The notes: generated from the sequence alone by a model not told the origin. A stretch of 64,000 nt of DNA from Rubripirellula amarantea (GCF_007859865.1 NZ_SJPI01000001.1:62001-126000), one strand, 5' to 3'; counted from the stretch's first letter, positions 18,748-27,770 are shown. Numbers and translations are program-made.

Positions 18748-19608
18748 GTGAAAGATGTTTCATCCCGGCAATCGACACCCCTGAGAGTTTCACCGTCGCT
18801 TCATCATCCAGCCGCTTCGCAAGAACTTCCGATCGTGGGCATTTGGCGAGTAGGCCAAGCGTTGCACTCTGGGTCGTGGTCGCAGCTATCGCTTGCACAA
18901 CCTGCTGATGCGAGTGGCTCACCTCGTTTTGACTATGTGATTCGCCAAACGTCGGACGCATCGGTCGAAGCTAAACGCCAGATCACTAATTTCGTTGCTT
19001 CTGCGTCGGCTGTCATGCACCCCAACTTGATCGCCGTCTTGGATGCGTCAACGGAGTCCCAAACACCGTACCTCGTGATGCCTAAGATCGATGGTGTCAC
19101 GATGCAATCGCATCTTGAGCAGTCGCCCGCCAAAAAACTACCTGTTGCGCTGTGGATGGTCCGCCAAGCTGCCCAGGGCTTGCAGGCTCTACACGGCGCG
19201 GGCTGGGTTCACGGTGATGTTAAGCCGAGTAATATTCTTGTCGGCCCCCGCGGTCACGTCACCGTTTTGGACCTTGGGTTCGCTGCCCGCGTGCACACGA
19301 TTACGGGTGGTAGCTACCGAGGTACACCGGCGTATTCCGCTCCCGAATCTTTGTCCGGACAACACGCTGCCATCCCAGCCATGGACATGTATTCCCTCGG
19401 GAAAATATTGTGGCAGTGGCTAACGCAGATAGAACCGGTTAGCCAATCCGTTCTTGAACCAGTAGCTACCGTCGTTGAATCATTGGTCGATGACGACCCT
19501 GCCAAACGCCCCACCGCCAAAAAAATCGTCAAAGAGCTATTGAAGCTTGAAATCGAGACTCTCGGTCAACATATCGGGCCTACTACCGAACGCCGACAAG
19601 CCGCATAG
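18748..19608 (+). CDS. Protein kinase-like protein with altered ATP-binding lysine
   Basis: A 286-residue soluble protein consisting of an N-terminal tail (about 1-30) and a protein kinase fold, without a transmembrane segment. The glycine-rich loop is weak (GQALHSGSWSQLS). The beta-3 lysine of the VAIK motif appears as Arg66 (YVIR). The catalytic loop is HGDVKPSN (155-162; HGD in place of HRD), the metal site is DLG (175-177), and APE is at 198-200. Catalytic Asp157 and metal Asp175 are kept, so some activity is possible, but the missing lysine and the short C-lobe suggest weak activity or a pseudokinase. No neighbour hints at a substrate. Upstream is the divergent small membrane protein. 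Confidence 0.85.
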   Translation: MKDVSSRQSTPLRVSPSLHHPAASQELPIVGIWRVGQALHSGSWSQLSLAQPADASGSPRFDYVIRQTSDASVEAKRQITNFVASASAVMHPNLIAVLDASTESQTPYLVMPKIDGVTMQSHLEQSPAKKLPVALWMVRQAAQGLQALHGAGWVHGDVKPSNILVGPRGHVTVLDLGFAARVHTITGGSYRGTPAYSAPESLSGQHAAIPAMDMYSLGKILWQWLTQIEPVSQSVLEPVATVVESLVDDDPAKRPTAKKIVKELLKLEIETLGQHIGPTTERRQAA

Positions 19609-19629
19609 TTAATTCAAGTACCGCTGAAC

Positions 19630-20643
19630 TTATAAGAAATCGAGCGTAAAGCAGTCTTCGGCTTTGACGACCGAAGGACGCCCTGGCTCGAGTTCTTCCA
19701 TTTGATCAACAAGTTCCTGCCAGCGTTTCAAGCTCATGGTTCCCACGTCGGCTTCATCCATACCGGCGGGTACTGCTAGCGGTCTAAGTTCAGCGCTACC
19801 GAATTCGAGGGCTGCCGGAGTCATTCCGTGCTTGTTCGCCTTTAGAATCGCGGCGTTGCCCGCTTTGGGATCTCGCAGGTAGTTCCGCCATCCGTCGCGT
19901 GTTGCTTCAACGAACGACGCGACGAGTTGCGGGTCTTCTCGAATCAGTTTTCCAGTTGTGATCAACACACTCGAATATGGATTCCAACCCAAGTCGCTAA
20001 CCATCAGGGTTCGCACCTTCATTCCCTGCTCACGAGCGAGCAGCGGTTCCGCAAACGAATACGCTTGGATTGCGATTTTAGGATCCGCCACCATCGAGGC
20101 AACGCTGTTGTAGTAAGGCACTTCTTGGACCTGGTCCAGAATCCCTTTCGATCGCATGTACTCTAGAAACAGCCGGCCCGTTTGACGCTGCAAGGTCATG
20201 CCCGCTAAGTCGCCGAAATCTTTCACACCGCTGTCCTCACGCACCAAGATGCATCGTGGGCTATCTTGCATTACGGCCATGACAGCCACAATGTCCATGC
20301 CTTCGCGTCGGAATAGAACCACATCGTCTGCATTCGCCATGGCAAACTGAACTCGGCCAAGCTGCAGTTCGGGAGCCACCGGTGTTGCTCGTCCGCCCGA
20401 TCGAACATCGACATCGAACCCGGCTTTTTCATAGGTTCCATCAGCGACAGCTTGGTAAATGCCACCATGTTCGGCTTCCGGGTACCAATTCAACTGCACG
20501 GCGACTTTGATATTCGCGGGAGTGTCCCCCACCGGTCTGCTAGCCGTTGAACCGACGGACTCTTGCGAGCTCGATGAACAACCTAGCAATGTTAGAACCG
20601 CGAGAATGCTAACCCAGCGGAAGTGATAGATTTGGGGGAACAT
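19630..20643 (-). CDS. ABC transporter substrate-binding lipoprotein, NMT1/THI5-like
   Basis: A 337-residue protein with a lipoprotein signal (TLLGCSSSS, Cys at about residue 22). The mature domain begins IKVAVQLNWYPEAEHGGIYQAVADG, the classical start of NMT1/THI5/SsuA-like binding proteins. These bind thiamine pyrimidine precursors, alkanesulfonates, nitrate or riboflavin-related compounds. LNWYPEAEHGG is close to the pyrimidine/riboflavin-type subgroup, but the ligand is uncertain. The permease and ATPase genes lie upstream on the same strand, separated by a phosphatase gene. The binding-protein gene is last, about 158 nt after the phosphatase start region. No TPP riboswitch is visible upstream of the transporter genes. 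Confidence 0.9.
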   Translation of the reverse strand: MFPQIYHFRWVSILAVLTLLGCSSSSQESVGSTASRPVGDTPANIKVAVQLNWYPEAEHGGIYQAVADGTYEKAGFDVDVRSGGRATPVAPELQLGRVQFAMANADDVVLFRREGMDIVAVMAVMQDSPRCILVREDSGVKDFGDLAGMTLQRQTGRLFLEYMRSKGILDQVQEVPYYNSVASMVADPKIAIQAYSFAEPLLAREQGMKVRTLMVSDLGWNPYSSVLITTGKLIREDPQLVASFVEATRDGWRNYLRDPKAGNAAILKANKHGMTPAALEFGSAELRPLAVPAGMDEADVGTMSLKRWQELVDQMEELEPGRPSVVKAEDCFTLDFL

Positions 20644-20801
20644 GGGAACTTCACTCTTCTAAAGGATCGAACTTCAACGTAATCATGACCGATGAACGTC
20701 GAGCGATTCAACCTGCCTAGCCTGACAATCCCGCCAGGATGAACTGACGAGGCGCTCCCAAAGAAGTTCGCATCGGGGCGTTCGATAAACCAGTGAAGCG
20801 A

Positions 20802-21491
20802 TCAACCAAGCTCGCTGACGTTCATTTGACGAGTTTCCGATGCTTGGTTGGCTTGCCATAGGGTCCCGGATTCAACGTCCAGGCAAGTCAACCATCCTCC
20901 TCTGCATGCAGCCGTGTCGATGCAAATGGCGTGGCCATTGGTGATGGGAATACCAGAGGATTGAGAAGTGTGGCCGCAGACAACGGTCTTGCCAGAAACA
21001 TGACCGGGAAACGACTTCGAGTACTGGTGCCAAAACAGCATGTGGTCAGATTGCTCGGTCATCGGCTCGCTAGGATCAACACTCGCGTGGACAAAGATAT
21101 GAGACTGCGTTTCATAGTACGGCAACAAACGATTGAGCAGAAAACGCCAATGACTATCGGGAATGTCACTCAAATCAGTGACATTTCCTTCCCGATCTTC
21201 ATACGATTCAAGAGCCTGGATCCCGCCAAACTTTCCCCATCGCACCTTGCCGTAGTCGTCATTGCGAGCTTCCAACATCATGATCTCATGATTGCCACGC
21301 AGCGGCACAAGGCCGTGTGTCTGATCAAACTTGATCAACCAATCCAGCACCCCGCACGTATCGGGACCTCGGTCCACGTAATCGCCTAAAGTCACGACCA
21401 CATCGTCATCGCGAATGCCGACGAAATCGACCAAAGCTAACAATGCGTCTAAACAACCGTGAACATCGCCGATGGCAAGGTGACGCGGCAT
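20802..21491 (-). CDS. Metallophosphoesterase (PPP-type Ser/Thr phosphatase-like)
   Basis: A soluble protein of about 229 residues. The PPP-family metal-binding motifs are in order: AIGDVHG near residue 7, LGDYVDRGPD near 36, LRGNHEIM near 66, and later IFVHASVDP and VVCGHTSQ. This matches bacterial PP-lambda-like protein phosphatases and symmetric Ap4A hydrolases (ApaH-like); the two cannot be separated by motif alone. Two consecutive ATG codons (21494 and 21491) are possible starts; the second gives the tighter fit. It sits between the permease and the binding-protein gene of an ABC importer, an odd insertion, and may be unrelated to transport. Confidence 0.88.
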   Translation of the reverse strand: MPRHLAIGDVHGCLDALLALVDFVGIRDDDVVVTLGDYVDRGPDTCGVLDWLIKFDQTHGLVPLRGNHEIMMLEARNDDYGKVRWGKFGGIQALESYEDREGNVTDLSDIPDSHWRFLLNRLLPYYETQSHIFVHASVDPSEPMTEQSDHMLFWHQYSKSFPGHVSGKTVVCGHTSQSSGIPITNGHAICIDTAACRGGWLTCLDVESGTLWQANQASETRQMNVSELG

Positions 21492-21524
21492 CATGAGTTC
21501 TCCTAGGCAGTTGACTAGCTCTCG

Positions 21525-22334
21525 CTAAACGATAGTCCATCGTCGCAAAAACACTTTGCCAATGAAATGAGTGGCACCGAAAAGAGACAAGCCTAGCACC
21601 GCCGAAAAGAACAAGGCAGCAATCAATGCATCTGTCTTGACCATTGCCTGCCATCCGGTCATTAGTGTCCCCAATCCGTCATAGTCAGTCCCGTTGCCTA
21701 CAAAGAACTCAGCAACGATTGCACCAATCACAGCAAGCCCACTACTCGTCTTGACCCCCACGATCAAATCCGAGATCGCCGAAGGGATCTGCAACTTCAA
21801 CAATCGTCGAAGGCGTCCAACACGATATAGATCGAACAGTTCGCCAGCACTTCGTTCAATGCGAGTAAGACCCGCGGTGACACTATTGACAATGGGAAAC
21901 AAACACACGATTACCGTGACGATCACCACCGTACGAAATGTGTACCCGCTCCAGATGATCAGAAGGGGAGCGATCGCAACAATCGGTACTGTTTGCAACA
22001 GGACAACGTAAGGAAAGAATGCGGCACGAAGCCTCTCGGATTGACTAAACACCAACGAAATCGCTGAACCTATGACGGTGGCCATCAGCAATCCCGCAAC
22101 CGCAGCGATTCCCGTAGCGATGATCGCCCGAAACAAGGCTTCGCGATGTTCAATACCTGCCGCAACGCAAGCTCTCGGCGTTGGCAGTAGCGCACGCGGC
22201 AGTTCCCACCACCAAACCACAGCTTCCCAAACTAGCAACGCCACCGCGGCAACGCTAATCACGGCAATCACATTACCCAATCCGCGACGCAAACCGTTTC
22301 GGCGTTCTTTTGAGTTCATAGGCTGCGAACTCAT
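21525..22334 (-). CDS. ABC transporter permease, SsuC/ThiX-like
   Basis: A 269-residue membrane protein with about six hydrophobic helices. The cytoplasmic EAA-type loop that docks to the ATPase is present near residue 175-205 (LKLQIPSAISDLIVGVKTSSGLAVIGAIVAEF, read here in two parts). That pattern is characteristic of the taurine/nitrate/sulfonate and thiamine-precursor type permeases (BPD_transp_1). Its start overlaps the stop of the ATPase gene by 4 nt, so the two form one unit with it. Substrate unknown; the binding protein at 19630 suggests a heterocyclic precursor or small organic acid. Confidence 0.9.
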   Translation of the reverse strand: MSSQPMNSKERRNGLRRGLGNVIAVISVAAVALLVWEAVVWWWELPRALLPTPRACVAAGIEHREALFRAIIATGIAAVAGLLMATVIGSAISLVFSQSERLRAAFFPYVVLLQTVPIVAIAPLLIIWSGYTFRTVVIVTVIVCLFPIVNSVTAGLTRIERSAGELFDLYRVGRLRRLLKLQIPSAISDLIVGVKTSSGLAVIGAIVAEFFVGNGTDYDGLGTLMTGWQAMVKTDALIAALFFSAVLGLSLFGATHFIGKVFLRRWTIV

Positions 22335-23137
22335 GAACTGCTTCCTCGCAACGCGTCGCTCACACGTCCGTACATTGCACCGAATTCAAGCGACCGACGC
22401 GACTGATCCGTGCGAGGCCAAGGCAGATCGTTCTCAATGACAACTTCTAAACGCCCAGTCCGCATCACGGCAATCTCGTGCGACAACATCACGGCTTCCG
22501 CGATATTATGCGTGACCATTACCGCAGTAAAACGTTGTGAGTGCCAAAGCGACAAGAACAATTCGCCCAATTGATTTCGCAACATGTCGTCGAGCGACGC
22601 GAACGGTTCGTCGAGTAATAGCAGACAAGGGCGTGTCACTAAGGCTCGGGCAATTGACACTCTCATCTGCATTCCCCCGGAAAGCTGGTGGGGAAATCGG
22701 TGCGCTGCGTTGGAAAGTCCTACCTGTTCGAGTATCGCTTCAGCCCGTTCAACTCGATCTCTTTTCGAGATCGAATGCGGCATTAGCTCCAACGGCAGCA
22801 GGACATTCTCAATCGCCGTTCGCCACTTCAGCAAAGCGGGTTGCTGGAACACAAACCCCACCTCGCCATTTTGACTCGCTGCCGGTGGATCGATCACCAC
22901 GCTTCCTTGAGTTGGCCTCTGCACCCCTGCTATCAGACGAAGGATGGTTGTCTTACCACATCCACTCGGACCAACGAGCGAAAGCACATTTCCTGCTTTC
23001 GCTGTTAGGTCGACCTGATCGACCGCTTTCATCCCCCCGTCGAAGATCACCGAGACCGAGTGGCACTTGATCTCGGAACTAGAGACGGGATCTTTGACCA
23101 AGGCTTGCCAATCGTTGGTGCGGGAACCGGGGGGCAT
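22331..23137 (-). CDS. ABC transporter ATP-binding protein, SsuB/ThiZ-like
   Basis: A 268-residue ATPase. The Walker A motif is GPSGCGKTT (near residue 53), the signature LSGGMQM precedes Walker B LLLLDEPFA, and the H-loop is VMVTHNIAEAV. It belongs to the nitrate/sulfonate/taurine-type subfamily by the general pattern. It overlaps the permease by 4 nt and begins 18 nt after the end of the secretion gene at 23156, so the importer may be read through from the pseudopilus operon, though no function links the two. Confidence 0.93.
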   Translation of the reverse strand: MPPGSRTNDWQALVKDPVSSSEIKCHSVSVIFDGGMKAVDQVDLTAKAGNVLSLVGPSGCGKTTILRLIAGVQRPTQGSVVIDPPAASQNGEVGFVFQQPALLKWRTAIENVLLPLELMPHSISKRDRVERAEAILEQVGLSNAAHRFPHQLSGGMQMRVSIARALVTRPCLLLLDEPFASLDDMLRNQLGELFLSLWHSQRFTAVMVTHNIAEAVMLSHEIAVMRTGRLEVVIENDLPWPRTDQSRRSLEFGAMYGRVSDALRGSSS

Positions 23138-23155
23138 GAAGAAATCGGTTTGGGA

Positions 23156-24454
23156 CTACGGAGTGACTTCAGGTGATTCACCATTTCCAGACGGTGAAGC
23201 CTGAATGGCCGTCGAGGCATCGGAGTCGGATTCCTGTTCGGATGCAGACTCGCTTTCGGTCGCCGGCGTTTCCAAAGGTTCGGGCTTTGCCTTGGTGACT
23301 TCAAACAAGTTTCCATTGGACCGCAATTCGTATTGTTGTCCGTCGACTTCAATCTTGGCGAAACGAGCGTTTAGATCCACGACCGTTCCTTTAATGCTGC
23401 CGATCTCAAATGAATCGCCAACACGAAGCTTCAACGTTTTATCACGAGTTCTCACTCGCATCCATGCCCGCCATTCGTCGCCGCTTTGCACCAATCCCGT
23501 CAGAACCGTTTGCTTGGCGTCATCGAATTTCAATTTCGGTGGTTCAGGTTTCGGTGGCGGAGGAGGATCAACGACATTGACGATCAACTTTTGTTCGGTC
23601 GATCGAGCAGGCAAACCATCGTCCGAGACACTGACAAGCACTTCAAAGGAACCTTTTTCAGCGTTGTCTATTTCCAGAGTTCCATTTCGATCATTGATGG
23701 AAACCACGTCTTCAGGTGCAGAAATAATCTTGTACGTAAGATTTTGACCCTCGGGGTCTTTGAACACCAACGGCAATGTCGTCTTGCGGCCCACAACCGC
23801 TTCGACTCGTGGACTCCCCGCATAGGCGGGCGCTTGGTTAGGCGGTTGAAAAAAGTTACGGTTCAAAATTGAATCGCGATACTCCGCCAAGTCTTTGTCG
23901 ACTTGCCAGGATTTTTCAGTAGGTTCGGGTAAATCAGCAGGTGCGGCATTCAGAGCGATGGCATCAATCGCCATCTCAACGACATAGTCACCTGTTCGAC
24001 TCGGACGAATCGACAAGTCTCGAATGCGGTGCAAGTAGTCTTTGGAGTAAAAGTCGTAAAGCAAATCGACCAAATTGTCCGTGCGTGCTTTGCCTTGGAC
24101 ACGAAAGGCAAACTGGCGATAGAGCCCGCCCATGGAACGCGATGAAGTGGGATCAACACTACGTTCGCTTAGTTCGTTCTTCTCCATGATCGACAACAAC
24201 CACTGCTGATACCGACTTCGAGCCGTTTCGGCATTCCCAGGCAAGGATCGCACCATGTATTCGCCCATTTGACGATTGGCTAGTTCGCCTTGTTTGCGTT
24301 GTTCGTTGATCTTGGTTTGTTGCTGCTCCAAACGTGTGATCTCATTGGTTCGCAGTTTCAGCGCCGAGCGATACTTGCCCATGCCCCACCAGACGACCGC
24401 GGCGATTAAGAGGCCGCCAACCAACATTGAAAGTAAGCGTTCACGCTGAGTCAT
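23156..24454 (-). CDS. PilO-like/GspM-like protein fused to Ig-like and PilP/GspC-like domains
   Basis: A 432-residue inner-membrane protein in the GspM/PilO position of the pseudopilus operon. Residues 7-24 form a single TM helix followed by a coiled coil (30-65). Residues about 85-170 fit the PilO/GspM ferredoxin-like periplasmic domain. Residues 212-296 resemble a cadherin/Ig-like repeat (LVFKDPEGQNLTYKI then VLVSVSDDG), followed by a proline stretch (297-306). Residues about 310-388 look like a PilP/GspC homology-region barrel (LRVGDSFEIGSIKGTVVDLN then KIEVDGQQYELR). The tail is acidic and Ser/Glu-rich. A multi-domain fusion of this type is unusual. It overlaps the GspL-like gene by 4 nt. 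Confidence 0.7.
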   Translation of the reverse strand: MTQRERLLSMLVGGLLIAAVVWWGMGKYRSALKLRTNEITRLEQQQTKINEQRKQGELANRQMGEYMVRSLPGNAETARSRYQQWLLSIMEKNELSERSVDPTSSRSMGGLYRQFAFRVQGKARTDNLVDLLYDFYSKDYLHRIRDLSIRPSRTGDYVVEMAIDAIALNAAPADLPEPTEKSWQVDKDLAEYRDSILNRNFFQPPNQAPAYAGSPRVEAVVGRKTTLPLVFKDPEGQNLTYKIISAPEDVVSINDRNGTLEIDNAEKGSFEVLVSVSDDGLPARSTEQKLIVNVVDPPPPPKPEPPKLKFDDAKQTVLTGLVQSGDEWRAWMRVRTRDKTLKLRVGDSFEIGSIKGTVVDLNARFAKIEVDGQQYELRSNGNLFEVTKAKPEPLETPATESESASEQESDSDASTAIQASPSGNGESPEVTP

Positions 24455-26091
24455 GATTGCTGCTCCTGCGTTGGTGTGACTTCTGATTCACGATCTGCAT
24501 CAGCCGTGGTTTCGGATTTCGAGTCTGCATTCGAGTCTGCATTCGAGTCTGAGTTTGAGCCTGAATCTGAATCGGAATCTGCCTTCGAGTCCGAGTCTGC
24601 CTCCGCGTCGGAATCGGATTGAGTTTCGGACTGCTTCGCCAATGCGGTCAAAATGCGTTCGTAACGTTGATTGCGAAGCGATTCGGGACCGACTTGGATC
24701 GACTCGCTAAAGCCCCAGCGGTACGTTGTATCTTTCTTTTCTTCGCTCGCACCGTCACCAATGACTTCATGGGCACCATCGCGAAGGGCCTGTTCAAAAT
24801 CGTCAATCACACTTGGACTGACGACGGCTCCGGTGACTTGCAACTTGCCGCCTCCTTCACGTTGGTCAGCCGTGGCCGAGATTGAACGCACTATCATTTC
24901 GTTCGATGGCGGCATCTGATCGGCCAGTCGTTTCAACTCGTCTAGCCATTGCACGTTACCGTCTAGAAACTGATCTATTTGTTCTGTCTTGCCTACGCTC
25001 TCGACCGCTTGATCGACGCTCGACTTCATGGAGGCGTTGGTGGACTTCAGCTCAGCGATTTGCTGATCGAGCGAGCTGAATTTGCTGTAAACCAGATACG
25101 CCAATAATAGCGCGGCGGCAGCAGGAACGCCTATCAACAAAGCGTTCTTCCATTTCTGCGGCGGCTCCTCGGGTCGTTGCCGTGGATTAAGAAAGTCGAT
25201 TAATCGTTCCGGGTGACCTCCATCGGCCGCCAACATTCCAACCAACGGAGCCAGACGCCCCACGTGGTCAGGCAACTCTTTTGCTGTCTTCTTATCGACA
25301 TCAACAAGATCAAAGGGATCAACGATCTCAACGGTGGCGTTGCAGGCCTCGGCAAGAATTTGTTGATCGCCGACGTGAACGGATGGTTTGCCCCACAAGA
25401 CAACTTTGTCAGGTCGCGCATCGGCACCGCATGCCACTAAGGAACGCTTGAGCTCTCCCGACAAGGCGCGGTTTCTGGCATCGGTACCCTTGGGCATTCG
25501 AACGGTTCGAACAAAGATAACCTTGCCGTTCTTTGCAATTACAATCTCGGCGTCATCTGCAAGCAGGTCCACCAATACAATATTCGCCTTGGGGTCGTTG
25601 CCCACGCGAGTTAAATACAGTGCGGCGGTGGAAAGGGGGCGAAGGGCAATTCGCTTGGGTAACAGTCCCGCCGACTCACAGCACTTGCGAATTTCATTCA
25701 GCTTGTTGGGGCCAATTGCAGCGGCGATCATTTCGATGCTGGTGTCGGTACGATCGGTAACCAGAAAATCCACGGTCGCGGAATCACCTGCGGAAGCGAA
25801 GCTACGAATCGCTTGGAACCGCACCATGTCGGGCAATTCCTCGTTGGGCACCGGTGGCAACTTCATTTCGCGAAGTTCGGCCTTGCCTCGACCGATCGCG
25901 ACCAGCGCTTCGACATTTTGAAGGCCATTTTCCGAAACATGTTCACGCAACACCGTGGCAACATCCTTGGCCATTGCGCCGGTTTCCAGTGCGATGATGG
26001 CAACATCGGTAATGCGCACACTCGAACCACGGACATCGCCCACGACAAGTCGCAGTTCGGTTTCATCCCAATCGATTGCTATTTTTTTCAT
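24451..26091 (-). CDS. GspL/PilM-PilN-like secretion protein with acidic tail
   Basis: A 546-residue protein. The N-terminal 1-300 region (KKIAIDWDETELRLVVGD start, glycine-rich turns) is an actin-like PilM/GspL cytoplasmic domain. A TM helix lies at about 320-345 (LLIGVPAAAALLLAYLVY), followed by a coiled coil and a PilN/GspL periplasmic domain (about 350-480). It thus combines the roles of PilM and PilN, as GspL does, linking the cytoplasmic ATPase to the pseudopilus. The C-terminal 488-535 region is almost only Ser, Asp, Glu, Ala and Asn. The gene follows the GspK-like gene by 32 nt and overlaps the next by 4 nt. Confidence 0.8.
   Translation of the reverse strand: MKKIAIDWDETELRLVVGDVRGSSVRITDVAIIALETGAMAKDVATVLREHVSENGLQNVEALVAIGRGKAELREMKLPPVPNEELPDMVRFQAIRSFASAGDSATVDFLVTDRTDTSIEMIAAAIGPNKLNEIRKCCESAGLLPKRIALRPLSTAALYLTRVGNDPKANIVLVDLLADDAEIVIAKNGKVIFVRTVRMPKGTDARNRALSGELKRSLVACGADARPDKVVLWGKPSVHVGDQQILAEACNATVEIVDPFDLVDVDKKTAKELPDHVGRLAPLVGMLAADGGHPERLIDFLNPRQRPEEPPQKWKNALLIGVPAAAALLLAYLVYSKFSSLDQQIAELKSTNASMKSSVDQAVESVGKTEQIDQFLDGNVQWLDELKRLADQMPPSNEMIVRSISATADQREGGGKLQVTGAVVSPSVIDDFEQALRDGAHEVIGDGASEEKKDTTYRWGFSESIQVGPESLRNQRYERILTALAKQSETQSDSDAEADSDSKADSDSDSGSNSDSNADSNADSKSETTADADRESEVTPTQEQQS
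24487..24630 (-). repeat. Low-complexity Ser/Asp coding repeat at the GspL C-terminus
   Basis: About 48 codons at residues 488-535 of the GspL-like gene, dominated by alternating Ser and Asp with scattered Ala, Asn, Glu and Lys. At DNA level the hexamer-like units GAGTCTGCATTC recur (for example 24523-24550). The tail would lie in the periplasm and be strongly acidic. Length differences between strains would be expected from slippage in this stretch. Confidence 0.85.
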
Positions 26092-26123
26092 TGTCTGTTT
26101 CTTTTGACTTTGTCACGTCTTCG

Positions 26124-27770
26124 CTATTGCAAGGATGCCGCAGCACGACTGCCCAAGACTGATAGATCGAAACCTCGGCCCAAGTGGCTGAGATCTCGCC
26201 AGGATACGATTTTTGGATTCACGGTCGTTGCATCCACTATGGCTTCCACTCGATGGGATGCTCCGGTCTGATCAAAGTAACCAATGATCTGAGCTCGATA
26301 GACATCACCTCCACCGCACAACAGCGGCGTAAGAGAACGCATTTCATCAATAGTGATCAGTCCTTCGGCCAACGGCCATGTTTCGAATCGTCGCCCCGGA
26401 TCATCCGAGAGAGGATCGCGCTGTTCAAGGATTGCCGCGACCGCTTCCTCACTCAGCAGCGGAATTCCGTAGAGCAATTCGGCCGGGCATTCATTCAGGT
26501 TAATTCGACCGGGCATCACCGCCGAGTCTTGAGTAGTCACTGAGTCCATCAAATCCGCCATATAAACAGACATGGACACCGGATCTCCGGCAAAGGGTGA
26601 CTGATAAACGGTTGCACTGTCACCTTCGCCAATGACAACCTCGGCATCGATCAGGTCCAAAACCTGAGTTAAATCAGTGCCACCACCACCCGACAGATCC
26701 ATTTGCTCAATCAAATCAGGTGTCCAGATTCCTCCGTCGCGTCCTTGAGCACCGCTCACCGCCGCAGAATCCTCTTCGGGCGCATCAGCGGCGGCGGACG
26801 CAATGGCAGACGCAGAAGTGGACACGCCAGCGATACGATAGGCGACGATAAACGTCGTGTAGATTTCGCCAAGGTTGGTGGCCTGCAAATTCTCGTACAA
26901 CAATTCCAAGTCGCTTTCGTTGACGTTGACGCGAGGATTTCCGTCCACGGTCTTGCTGGCTTCGGCACCATGCACCGTCAGATACGAAGACCAGCCCAGC
27001 GCACCGGGGGTATCAATCGTGACGCCAAAACGCTGCTGTTCATCTGCATCGAGCACGCCGTTGCGGTTCATGTCAGCGCCGAAAAGCAGCGTAGGGGTGA
27101 CGCCGCGAACCAGCAACAATTCATCCACGCTACGCAACGGACCATTGGCGGCTGAATAAGGCGTCGTCAAAGTTTCGTAGTAGTCAGACTCAGCACCCGA
27201 ATCGCGAGTATCTTCGTCTTCGTCAACCCAATCCAAAATCGCCTCGGCAACCTCGGTTGTCATACTCGGCAAGGCCATCAGCAGCGAAACCGCAATGTTG
27301 TCGGTATCAACTTCATTGGCTTCTTCGCCCGCGAGCAACAACGCTGGCGTTAGTGCCTCGGAGTTCTTCTCTAGAATCGGAAGTGCATTGACGTTCAGCC
27401 GCGCGGATTCGTTTTGCAACCCGAAACGAATTCCGGCATAAGAGCCATTCGCATCTAAGGATGGTGCAATGATTGAAAAGTTGCACGAGTCGTCGGTTCC
27501 GGTCGCACCGTTTACCGACACCGCTTGAAACATCTGAGCGTTGTTGTAGGTTCCGCCAAAGTCCAAGCGGGACGAAGGTGGTTGAGCCAGCATGACACGG
27601 ATTGCCTCGCCCGCCGATTCGGTTGCGACGCGAGCTTGAACGACGTCACCGGCCAGGTACGCTGCATCATCCTGGGCGATCATCAATTCGGTGAACGAAT
27701 AGACGGCCATCGTCGCGACAGCGATCACGATCAAGACTATGACCAAGAAAAACCCATTTCGGCGCTTCAT
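26124..27770 (-). CDS. GspK-like pseudopilus tip protein
   Basis: A 548-residue protein with a prepilin-like N-terminus (MKRRNGFFLVIVLIVI) lacking the Glu at position +5 that other pilins have, which is typical of GspK. The long periplasmic part has two helix-hairpin-helix-like SAM regions (SVDELLLVRGVTPTLLFG and a second near ECPAELLYGIPLLSEEAV), matching the T2SSK fold. GspK caps the pseudopilus with GspI and GspJ. It is about 200 residues longer than typical GspK. The start overlaps the stop of the upstream GspJ-like gene by 4 nt. Confidence 0.88.
   Translation of the reverse strand: MKRRNGFFLVIVLIVIAVATMAVYSFTELMIAQDDAAYLAGDVVQARVATESAGEAIRVMLAQPPSSRLDFGGTYNNAQMFQAVSVNGATGTDDSCNFSIIAPSLDANGSYAGIRFGLQNESARLNVNALPILEKNSEALTPALLLAGEEANEVDTDNIAVSLLMALPSMTTEVAEAILDWVDEDEDTRDSGAESDYYETLTTPYSAANGPLRSVDELLLVRGVTPTLLFGADMNRNGVLDADEQQRFGVTIDTPGALGWSSYLTVHGAEASKTVDGNPRVNVNESDLELLYENLQATNLGEIYTTFIVAYRIAGVSTSASAIASAAADAPEEDSAAVSGAQGRDGGIWTPDLIEQMDLSGGGGTDLTQVLDLIDAEVVIGEGDSATVYQSPFAGDPVSMSVYMADLMDSVTTQDSAVMPGRINLNECPAELLYGIPLLSEEAVAAILEQRDPLSDDPGRRFETWPLAEGLITIDEMRSLTPLLCGGGDVYRAQIIGYFDQTGASHRVEAIVDATTVNPKIVSWRDLSHLGRGFDLSVLGSRAAASLQ

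Noticed and set aside
22537-23070. 177-codon plus-strand frame in the ABC ATPase gene
   Set aside because: Shadow frame opposite Walker A/B-containing gene; Arg/Ser/Pro-rich and without domain pattern.
23138-23155. TPP riboswitch or promoter before the ABC ATPase
   Set aside because: Only 18 nt separate it from the upstream secretion gene, so there is no room for a riboswitch.
25388-25921. 177-codon plus-strand frame inside the GspL-like gene
   Set aside because: It is a shadow of the GspL-like gene on the opposite strand, without its own family pattern.
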